Below are positions 1-7,248 of a stretch of 44,097 nucleotides of DNA, in pieces. The position numbers were made by a program, and so were the translations under genes. The notes beneath the pieces are model-generated. The model searched no databases, was not told the DNA's origin, and saw only the letters and a list, made by a program, of their open reading frames with translations. Location: the NCBI GenBank assembly GCA_016926065.1, contig JAFGPI010000107.1:1-44097 (forward strand), written 5' to 3'. The stretch is from Candidatus Krumholzibacteriota bacterium. Lineage in GTDB: Bacteria; Krumholzibacteriota; Krumholzibacteriia; Krumholzibacteriales; Krumholzibacteriaceae. Numbering within the stretch: position 1 is the first letter of the stretch; each line of letters starts with the position of its first letter.

Positions 1-403
1 AAGTATCCCCGGCGGCCACCAGCACCTTCCGTCCTTCTTCCCGGAAACGGTAGGCCAGCTTTCCGATGGTCGAAGTTTTACCGACCCCATTCACCCCCAC
101 CAACACGATTACCCGGGGATTCCCCGCGGGGGGCTGGTAGGCTGGAACTTCATCTATTACCTTCCGCAGTTCATCCGCCACCAGTTCCAGGTAACCTTGG
201 ACCGGATCACCAGGTGTACGCATCCTTTCCCTGATCCTTTCGATGACCCTTTCCGTGGCTTCCACTCCCATATCCGCGGATAAAAGAAGTTCTTCGATCT
301 CTTCCACCACGTTTTCATCCAGTAACGAGGAAGTGAAGATCTTCCGTAAAGGATTGATTAGGCGTTCTTTGGTTTTTCGCAGGCCCTTGACAATTCTATT
401 CAT
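1..403 (-). CDS. ftsY: Signal recognition particle receptor FtsY (partial, N-terminal 134 residues)
   Basis: FtsY is the membrane-associated SRP receptor GTPase that docks ribosome-nascent chain-SRP complexes at the Sec translocon. The gene reads off the left edge, so only the start is present. The helical N domain is followed by a G1 loop reading VGVNGVGKTSTIGKLA, then a segment leading to AAGDT where the window stops; this order is diagnostic for SRP-family GTPases. The close relative Ffh has QGSGKTTT-type loops, whereas VNGVGKTT is the FtsY form. The protein lacks the long acidic N-terminal domain of E. coli FtsY. The ATG at 401-403 lies 15 nt after the smc stop, so it is probably the last gene of the selA-smc operon. 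The ribosome binding site is weak. Confidence 0.93.
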   Translation of the reverse strand, partial: MNRIVKGLRKTKERLINPLRKIFTSSLLDENVVEEIEELLLSADMGVEATERVIERIRERMRTPGDPVQGYLELVADELRKVIDEVPAYQPPAGNPRVIVLVGVNGVGKTSTIGKLAYRFREEGRKVLVAAGDT

Positions 404-418
404 CGGCCGGTGACTTTC

Positions 419-3400
419 TCAATTGGAAGTAAGGGGAGCTTCGACCATTTCCCGGGCGGGGGCTTTACGTTTTTCCAGCACCTCGTCAATCTCCGCCAGA
501 TTCACCGATACTATGCGGGAAACGCCTTTTTCTTCCATGGTAATCCCGAACAGCGTATTCGCCGCCTCCATGGTTCGTTTATTGTGAGTGATGATTATAA
601 ACTGGGTTTCCCGGGAGAATTTTTTCAGCATCTTGACGAACCTCTGAATATTGGCGTCATCGAGGGGAGCATCCACTTCATCGAACATGCAGAAAGGGCT
701 GGGTTTGGCCTTGTACAGGGCGAAAAGCAACGCCATCGCCGTTAGCGCCCTTTCCCCTCCGGAAAGAAGCGAGATATCCTGCAATTTCTTGCCCTTGGGC
801 CGGGCGGAGATGACGATCTCCGCCTCCAGCGGATCGCTTCCCTCGCCCAGGGAAAGGGAGGCTTCTCCCCCTTCGAAAAGAACTTCGAAAATTTCGGAAA
901 AATATTCCTTTACCACCGAGAAGGTTTGAAGAAATAGGCTGCGGGCTTTGCGGTTGATCTTGGTGATGGCCTCTTCCAACTCATTCTTGGCGTTGAGTAA
1001 ATCATCCCTCTGCCCCTCCAGGAAATCCAATCTCTTCTTCTTATCCTCATATTCTTCCACGGCCGCCAAGTTGACCGGTCCCAGGCTCTCCAGCTTGGCC
1101 TTCTCCTTCTCCAGCATTTCCGGAGTGATCGCCTCCTCCTCGGGGCTAAGGGGCCTTTCTTCCCCCTCCAGATAACAGCTGAGATCCTCTCCGTATATTT
1201 CCCTGGCCCGTTCGACCAGATCGTTTATCCGGGTGTCGATCGAAGATAACCTTATTTTCACTTCATTGATCTGGGTGAAAATCCTCTCTCTCTCCTCTTT
1301 TTTGGACCGTAGCTCTTTTTCCATCTCGGAGATTACCGCTCTCTTTTGCTCCAGTATTTCCATCAATTCATCGAGCTCTTTTTGACAGGCGCCTTCCTCT
1401 TCCAGGTACTGCTTTACCACTCCCCGCTCCCCCTCCAACGTGGCGGCCAGTTCCCCCAACTCCTCCTGGGCCGATGCGATCTCCTGGTTGCGCTGTTCCA
1501 CGATATTGCGGAATTGTTTCTCCATCTCGTGGAGACCGCGCAACTCTTCCTTCTGCTTGTCCAGGGTGCCCTGCAAGGACGCCAGCTCCACCTTTCTTTC
1601 GGTGAGGGAAGCTTCCATCTCCATCTTGTTTTGACTGAGGGAGGCCAGCTCGGTTTCCATTTTCAGGGTTTCCGTGACATCACTGGTTTCCTGCTGCATG
1701 GCCAGGGCCAGTTTCGCCTCCTCCAGCTTGGAAATGGTTTCCACCCTGGAATATTCCAGTTCCTCAAGCGATTTCATGAGCAGAGAGCACTTCTCTTTTT
1801 TCATTATATAATCGTGTTCGATCTCCTGGCGTTTTTCGCGCTGGCCGGCAACTTTCTCCCGGATTCCCAAAATCTCTTCATCCAGCGCTCCTATTTTCGC
1901 TCTGAGGGCTGTTTTTTGATTTCTATCATTTTCACACCGGTTTTCCAGGTCCGATGTCTCCCGCTGCAGGACGCCGACCGCTTCTTCCAATTTTTCGATT
2001 TCCTCCGCCCGGCCGAGCAGTGATAATTCCTCGCCCGGCTTCCCTGAAAAATAGATGCCTTTTCCCGGGCAGAAGAATACTCCGGATAGGGAAACCGCAT
2101 TGTGTTTATCCCCCTGGGAAGAATTGACGAAATTAAGGGCATCCTGGGGATTATCGAACAGGTAAGTAGTGCCCAGGAGGTTCTCCACCATGGTGCGCAT
2201 GTTGTCGCCCACCCTGATCAGGGAAGATAGCGGTCCCCGCAATCCGGGAACTCCCGAAAGAGTATCGCCCTCATTCAGGGCGGGACCTTCCTCCACGAAA
2301 ATGCGGATCCCTCCTAATCCATTATCCAGAATCTCCTGTATCAGTTCCAGGGCGCTGGAGAAATTATCTATAACCACCCCGTCCATTATTCCGGCCAGCA
2401 CCGACTCCAGGGCGGGACGGTATTCATCATCGATTTTCAACAGTTCCGCCAACGGGCCCCTTACCCGGGAATCCTCCTTCTGCAGAATATAGCGCGCGCC
2501 TCCGGGAAATCCCTCAAAGTTGTCTTTCATTCTGGCATAGAGGTCGCGCCGGCTGATCAGCCGGGCCAATTCGGTTTTTTTCTCGGAGAGCAGTTTTTCC
2601 CCCTGGAACAACCTGCTCTCCCCCTCCTGTTCCTGGCGGCTCAGGTCTTCGCGTTCCTTTTCCCTTCCGGCCAGGTGCGTCAGCGACTCCCGGAGTCCTC
2701 TTTCCTTTTCCTCCCGGTCCGCCCCCAGGCTGGCCGTCTCCAGTTCCAGTTCGATCACCCTCTCACGCAGCTGAGAGGAACGTAGATCGAGCTCCTTCAA
2801 GGCGATTTCGTAATGTTCCTGGCTGCTTTTCACTCTCACTTGATCCTGGAGAAAATCCAGCTGGGTTTGCTTAAGGTCGATCAGTTCCGATTGCAGCCTT
2901 TCTATCTTGAGGGTGATTTCTTCGAACCTCCCGCCCAGCGAGCGGATAGCCTGCTGCACCTCATCGATTTTTTCCGCGGTGGCCTCCGCTTCATTTTCCA
3001 CGGCGACGGTTTTCACCCCGATTTTCAACAACCGCGTCTGGGCCTCTTCTATTTCCAGCCCGTCTCTTTCGATCCTTCTTTCCCCTTCCCGGCGTCTCTC
3101 CGTCAACTGTATGATTTTCTCTTCCGCGCCCTGTACCTTTCGTCTTATTTCATATCTCAGATTCTGTAAGCGCGAGCTTTTCCTTTCATCATCGACAAGT
3201 TGTATCTTCTCCGCTTCCACCTTCTTTTCGCTTTCCCCCAGGGAAAGACCGCCTTGCTGGGACACTTCGCTGGATTTGACCAGTTCCGCCTCGGCTTCAC
3301 GTTTATCATTTAAAAATCTGGAAAGGGTGCGTCGAAGCTGAATCAACCCCCAATGCATTATCTTATCGCTAACTTTGCGGTAGCGCTTGGCCTTGCCCAT

Positions 3401-4024
3401 CTGGTAACGGAGCGAGCGGACGTTTTTACCCAATTCTTCCAGGATATCATCCAGGCGGATAAGATCGGATTCGGTTAGTTTGAGCTTTCTTTTGGCCTCT
3501 TCGCGCCGCATCCGGTATTTGACTATCCCGGAAGCTTCCTCGAACATCTGCCGCCGCTCTCCATGAGAGTCGTTGAGGACGTAATCTATCATTTCCTGCT
3601 CGATCACGGCGTAGGAATGGCTGCCGGTGCCCGTATCGGCGAACAGCTCCTTGATATCCTTCAACCGGCAAGGGATCTTATTGATAAAATACTCGCTGAT
3701 TCCCGATCGGTATACCTTTCTGGTAATGGTTATCTCGCTGTATTCGAGGGGAAAGGATCCTCTCTCATTGTTCACCGTCAGGTTGACCTGGGCGTAACCG
3801 GTAGGTTTACGCACCTGCGTGCCGTTGAATATGACATTTTCCATTTTGTTGCTACGCAGCTGCCGGGCGCTCTGTTCACCCAGAACCCAGCGTACGGCGT
3901 CGACGATATTGGTCTTGCCGCATCCATTGGGACCCAGAATCGCGGTGATGCCGTCTTTTAGTTCAAGGGTGACGGGATTCATGAACGACTTAAACCCGAC
4001 CAATTCCAACCTGCATAAACTCAA
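419..4024 (-). CDS. smc: Chromosome segregation/condensation protein SMC
   Basis: SMC dimers, with ScpA/ScpB, extrude and organise chromosomal DNA. At 1201 residues it has the normal full length. The Walker A GPNGCGKTN is at residues 31-39, followed by two long charged coiled coils that flank a globular hinge at roughly residues 505-665. The C-terminal head holds the ABC signature LSGGE (from about 1087) and Walker B FDEVDAP (about 1118). The start codon is TTG, chosen because a full GGAGGTGA Shine-Dalgarno sits 9 nt upstream and no ATG in frame fits the family N-terminus (SLCRLELVGFKSF). It lies 32 nt downstream of the SPOR protein gene and just upstream of ftsY; smc-ftsY adjacency is common in bacteria. 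Confidence 0.97.
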   Translation of the reverse strand: MSLCRLELVGFKSFMNPVTLELKDGITAILGPNGCGKTNIVDAVRWVLGEQSARQLRSNKMENVIFNGTQVRKPTGYAQVNLTVNNERGSFPLEYSEITITRKVYRSGISEYFINKIPCRLKDIKELFADTGTGSHSYAVIEQEMIDYVLNDSHGERRQMFEEASGIVKYRMRREEAKRKLKLTESDLIRLDDILEELGKNVRSLRYQMGKAKRYRKVSDKIMHWGLIQLRRTLSRFLNDKREAEAELVKSSEVSQQGGLSLGESEKKVEAEKIQLVDDERKSSRLQNLRYEIRRKVQGAEEKIIQLTERRREGERRIERDGLEIEEAQTRLLKIGVKTVAVENEAEATAEKIDEVQQAIRSLGGRFEEITLKIERLQSELIDLKQTQLDFLQDQVRVKSSQEHYEIALKELDLRSSQLRERVIELELETASLGADREEKERGLRESLTHLAGREKEREDLSRQEQEGESRLFQGEKLLSEKKTELARLISRRDLYARMKDNFEGFPGGARYILQKEDSRVRGPLAELLKIDDEYRPALESVLAGIMDGVVIDNFSSALELIQEILDNGLGGIRIFVEEGPALNEGDTLSGVPGLRGPLSSLIRVGDNMRTMVENLLGTTYLFDNPQDALNFVNSSQGDKHNAVSLSGVFFCPGKGIYFSGKPGEELSLLGRAEEIEKLEEAVGVLQRETSDLENRCENDRNQKTALRAKIGALDEEILGIREKVAGQREKRQEIEHDYIMKKEKCSLLMKSLEELEYSRVETISKLEEAKLALAMQQETSDVTETLKMETELASLSQNKMEMEASLTERKVELASLQGTLDKQKEELRGLHEMEKQFRNIVEQRNQEIASAQEELGELAATLEGERGVVKQYLEEEGACQKELDELMEILEQKRAVISEMEKELRSKKEERERIFTQINEVKIRLSSIDTRINDLVERAREIYGEDLSCYLEGEERPLSPEEEAITPEMLEKEKAKLESLGPVNLAAVEEYEDKKKRLDFLEGQRDDLLNAKNELEEAITKINRKARSLFLQTFSVVKEYFSEIFEVLFEGGEASLSLGEGSDPLEAEIVISARPKGKKLQDISLLSGGERALTAMALLFALYKAKPSPFCMFDEVDAPLDDANIQRFVKMLKKFSRETQFIIITHNKRTMEAANTLFGITMEEKGVSRIVSVNLAEIDEVLEKRKAPAREMVEAPLTSN

Positions 4025-4056
4025 TTGCTTTCACCTCCGCTTAATCACCCTTTAGA

Positions 4057-5610
4057 TTATTTATCGTCGACCAGCACTATCCTGGCGTATCCTATCCTTT
4101 TCAGGGTCATCAGTTTCATTTTAGTCTGGAGGGCCTCCTCCCGGGTGGCGTACTCTCCCACCATGATCCGGAACCATTTCTCGCCCCGGATGTCCACCTC
4201 CATCACCGCGGGAACAAATCCTTTGCCCTCCAGATAATCCGATTCCTGCCCTGCTCTGGAGATTTCCCGGAAGGAGGCTACATGGACCGAGTAATGCTTT
4301 CCCTCCGGGGCCGGGGTTACGGTGGTGGCCTCCGGTTCGGCGGGCCTTTCTTCCCCGCTGGGGGAGACTTCCCGCCCGCTATCCTCCCTGCTTTCCTCTC
4401 CCGAACCTTCCTGCGCCTGAACCGGTTTTTCGGCGGTTTCCCCGGCTGAAGTTTCCTCCTTGACGGAAGTTCCCTCCTCCGCGGCCGGAACCTTTTGCTC
4501 CGGCACTCCCTCCTCTTCCGCCTCGTCCTCTGTTACCGGGGAGACCTCTTTCAACTGCGCGTTTTTCCTCTCGGCCTCCTGCTGCTCCTTGATGACATTA
4601 GCCATATCGTTCGATTCACTCTCTTTTTGGAAGGTTCGATAATTTCCAAACCACCAAACCGAGAAAATAATCACCATGGAGGCTATGATAATAGTAATCA
4701 GGCGGGGAATATTTACCCCTTTACGGGATTTTCCTCTCTCCGCCGTCTCGATGATTTCTTCGGTCTTTTCAATATTCACCGATTCGATCTTTTCTTCTTC
4801 CTCTTTTTCCTCCCGCATGGTTTCCGGTACCGGTGCCTCCGGTTCCACCAGCGGGGGTTTAATCCTTTCCCCAACCGGAATCTCGATCTCCTCCTTTTTC
4901 GAACATATGCAGACGATATTCAGGGGAGGGACTTCCTTGCCCAGATCGTCGATAATCTTTTGCAGCTGGCCCTCCTCCATCAAATCCAACCGGCAACACA
5001 GCAGCAGGCCGTCCACCAACCGGGTAAGGGGATTAATGACCTTCTCATCGGTATAGCAGGTGGAACAGTAGATAACGATATCGCACTTCTGGCTCAGAAA
5101 ATCATTTACGGTGATGAATTCCTTCTTCGCGAAGGGAACCGTCTTGGAAACCGGAAAAGAACCCGGTCCGGTCACGCTTACACCGTCGATACCGGTGGGG
5201 CGAAGGACCGATTTAAGGGAACTTCCGTAGAGAAGAAGATCCAGAAAACCGTGATCTTCGACTTTCTCGACCAAACCGCTCAGCCCGGTGTTCAGAAAAT
5301 CACAATCGACGATCAACACCCTTTTTCCGTGCTTGGCCAACAGATGAGCGACCTGCAGCACGGAAAAATCCCTGCTCAGCCTTTTGCCGTTAAGGGATAG
5401 AGCCAGCAGGGAGAATCCCCTTTTGCCCTTAAGCCTTTTTTCGATCTCCGCTTCGATCTTCTCAAAATGATGGAGATTGAGGGCTGAAGAAAAATCACCG
5501 GCTTCCATGAAGGCGGCCATCTCCTGCTCTTCCAGGAATATGGAATAACCGCCCGCGCCGGATCCGCCCCCTTGACAACCTTCTCTCTGTTCACGTTTTT
5601 CGTCACCCAT
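4057..5610 (-). CDS. Degenerate ParA/MinD-like ATPase domain fused to a transmembrane segment and SPOR domain
   Basis: Residues about 60-235 resemble the ParA/MinD/BY-kinase fold. A strand-helix leading to KRVLIVDCDF (96-105) matches the Walker A' region, and a later CDIVIYCST strand matches the motif before it. The P-loop position reads LSLNGKRLSRDFS with no GKS/GKT, so ATP binding is doubtful. A Glu/Lys-rich linker precedes one membrane helix at about 304-323. A long acidic, proline-containing region follows, then a C-terminal SPOR domain (about 437-517), a fold that binds denuded septal peptidoglycan. Topology would place the ATPase-like part in the cytoplasm and SPOR outside. The gene overlaps selA by 8 nt and precedes smc-ftsY. 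The family call for the N-terminal part is inference; the SPOR call is stronger. Confidence 0.8.
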   Translation of the reverse strand: MGDEKREQREGCQGGGSGAGGYSIFLEEQEMAAFMEAGDFSSALNLHHFEKIEAEIEKRLKGKRGFSLLALSLNGKRLSRDFSVLQVAHLLAKHGKRVLIVDCDFLNTGLSGLVEKVEDHGFLDLLLYGSSLKSVLRPTGIDGVSVTGPGSFPVSKTVPFAKKEFITVNDFLSQKCDIVIYCSTCYTDEKVINPLTRLVDGLLLCCRLDLMEEGQLQKIIDDLGKEVPPLNIVCICSKKEEIEIPVGERIKPPLVEPEAPVPETMREEKEEEEKIESVNIEKTEEIIETAERGKSRKGVNIPRLITIIIASMVIIFSVWWFGNYRTFQKESESNDMANVIKEQQEAERKNAQLKEVSPVTEDEAEEEGVPEQKVPAAEEGTSVKEETSAGETAEKPVQAQEGSGEESREDSGREVSPSGEERPAEPEATTVTPAPEGKHYSVHVASFREISRAGQESDYLEGKGFVPAVMEVDIRGEKWFRIMVGEYATREEALQTKMKLMTLKRIGYARIVLVDDK

Positions 5611-7030
5611 TTAAATCACTCCCTCCCAATAATATCCTCAAGCCCTCTTCCAGACCGTCCTGGATTAATTTTACATCATCTTCATCCACCGTTCGCAGAT
5701 CAAGATACAATGAATCACCTTTTATTCTGACCAATATGGCCGGTTTCGACCGGCGCAGCAACAGCGAAAGTTTCTCCGCCATACCCGCTGATAGGTTAAT
5801 CCGTATCAACATGCTTGGCAAGGGGTTAATCGGAAAGCTCCCTCCCCCGATAGAGCCCTCTCCGGCCACCACTGATATTTTGCCTTCCTTCCCCAGGCCG
5901 GACCGCAGGCGATCGGCCAGGTGTTCGGCTCTAATCCGCAGAGAATCAATATCCGCGGTCATCATGCGCCATACCGGAAGGCGGTCGAATTCCCCCCGCC
6001 AGTAGTGGATCAGCACCTGTTCCAGAGCCGCCAGGGATAATTTATCCACCCGCAAGACCCGGGAGAGATGGTTGCTCCTCAGGCGGGCTATAGGGGTGGA
6101 CCCGCCCAGCAGTATTCCGGCCTGGGCGGAACCTAGCACCTTATCCGCGCTGAAGGATAGCATATCGACACCGGTTTCCAGCAGGCTCTGGATATCCTCT
6201 TCTCCCTCTATCCCCGCGGAGGCATAGGGGTATATAATTCCACTGCCCTGATCATAGATAACCGGAACCTGCCTGCTCTTACCGAGCTCTACCAGTTCCT
6301 TGAGGGATACCTGGTTGGTAAATCCCACCACGCGGTAGTTACTGGTGTGTACTTTTAGCAGCAGGGAAGCGCCCTCATCCAGGGCCCTCGCATAGTCTTC
6401 CAGATGCGTTCGGTTGGTGGTACCGATCTCCAATACTTCGCCCGCCGCCGCTGACAGTATTTCGGGCAATCTGAAGCTGCCCCCGATCTCCACCAGTTCC
6501 CCCCGGGAAATGGCTACCCGCCCCTTCCGCGCGTAGGTATTAACCGCCAGGAATACGGCCGCCGCGTTATTATTGACCACCAGCGCGTCTTCAGCACCAG
6601 TTAAAAGGGTCAGCAGGCGGATCACCCGGCGCATTCTATTTACCCTCTGGCCGCTGGACATATCCATCTCCAGATCGACGTATCCGGAAGCGGCCTCCCG
6701 CACCGCCGCGCACGCTTCCTCTCCCATCAAGGCCCGGCCCAGATTGGTATGCAGGATCACCCCGGTGGCGTTTATAACCCTTTTTTGCCGTAGGTCGGAT
6801 ACCTCCTCCAGGCTCCTCACCGTGTCCTCCACTATCCTCGCGAAAAGATCGTTTTTACCGGCGGGTGATCCGTCACCCCGCAGGATCAATTTTCTATGGT
6901 GATCGATATTCTCCCGGATGATCCTGATTACCCCTCTTCTGGAAAGAGGAGTGATGAATTCCCGCAACCGGTCATTCTCCAGAACCGCTTCCACGGAAGG
7001 TAACTTCTTTAAAGACGATTGGATATCCAT
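5603..7030 (-). CDS. selA: L-seryl-tRNA(Sec) selenium transferase SelA
   Basis: SelA is a PLP enzyme that converts Ser-tRNA(Sec) to Sec-tRNA(Sec) using selenophosphate. The 475-residue length is near the family's usual 460-470. Recognisable pieces are the N-terminal helical domain, the block RVINATGVILHTNLGRA (84-100), and the PLP-binding stretch SFSADKVLGSAQAG with candidate Schiff-base lysine K297. The usual DKLLGGPQAG is altered here to DKVLGSAQAG, a mild divergence. The presence of selA implies a selenocysteine system, but selB, selC and selD are not in this window and I saw no evident selenoprotein. It is the first gene of the minus-strand operon, with AAGGA a few nt before the ATG and a good sigma-70-type promoter upstream. 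Confidence 0.93.
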   Translation of the reverse strand: MDIQSSLKKLPSVEAVLENDRLREFITPLSRRGVIRIIRENIDHHRKLILRGDGSPAGKNDLFARIVEDTVRSLEEVSDLRQKRVINATGVILHTNLGRALMGEEACAAVREAASGYVDLEMDMSSGQRVNRMRRVIRLLTLLTGAEDALVVNNNAAAVFLAVNTYARKGRVAISRGELVEIGGSFRLPEILSAAAGEVLEIGTTNRTHLEDYARALDEGASLLLKVHTSNYRVVGFTNQVSLKELVELGKSRQVPVIYDQGSGIIYPYASAGIEGEEDIQSLLETGVDMLSFSADKVLGSAQAGILLGGSTPIARLRSNHLSRVLRVDKLSLAALEQVLIHYWRGEFDRLPVWRMMTADIDSLRIRAEHLADRLRSGLGKEGKISVVAGEGSIGGGSFPINPLPSMLIRINLSAGMAEKLSLLLRRSKPAILVRIKGDSLYLDLRTVDEDDVKLIQDGLEEGLRILLGGSDLNG

Positions 7031-7069
7031 ATTTCCTTCAAGTTTTGTTTAACCTACAGAATATGCCAT

Positions 7070-7098
7070 TTTCTACCATATGTTGTATCTGTAGTCAA
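7070..7098 (-). promoter_or_regulatory. Predicted sigma-70-type promoter of the selA operon
   Basis: Reading the minus strand, TTGACT (7093-7098) is separated by exactly 17 nt from TAGAAA (7070-7075), about 40 nt before the selA start codon. The -35 matches consensus at 5 of 6 positions and the -10 at 4 of 6. It is the only good promoter-like pair in this spacer facing selA. Confidence 0.5.
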
Positions 7099-7106
7099 CT
7101 ATTTTC

Positions 7107-7118
7107 ACAATATATTGT
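7107..7118. promoter_or_regulatory. 12-bp perfect palindrome upstream of the selA promoter (possible operator)
   Basis: ACAATATATTGT is a perfect inverted repeat beginning 8 nt upstream of the predicted -35 element, in the divergent spacer between selA and the amidase gene. An AT-rich palindrome in this position could bind a dimeric regulator, but it is short, AT-rich and a single copy in the spacer, so chance is possible. Confidence 0.25.
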
Positions 7119-7248
7119 TACCGGGGTCGTACGAATATTTTAGCCAACCTCCCGGCGGACAACCTTGAAAAACTGCCTTGATGAGTAGGCCGCTATCTGA
7201 TACACAGGATAATAATCGTAGGGCCGTTATCCCGGGAAGGAGAAGCAG

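Noticed and set aside
1346-2023. Plus-strand open frame within smc
   Set aside because: It is antisense to the SMC coiled coil, where open antisense frames arise from biased codon use.
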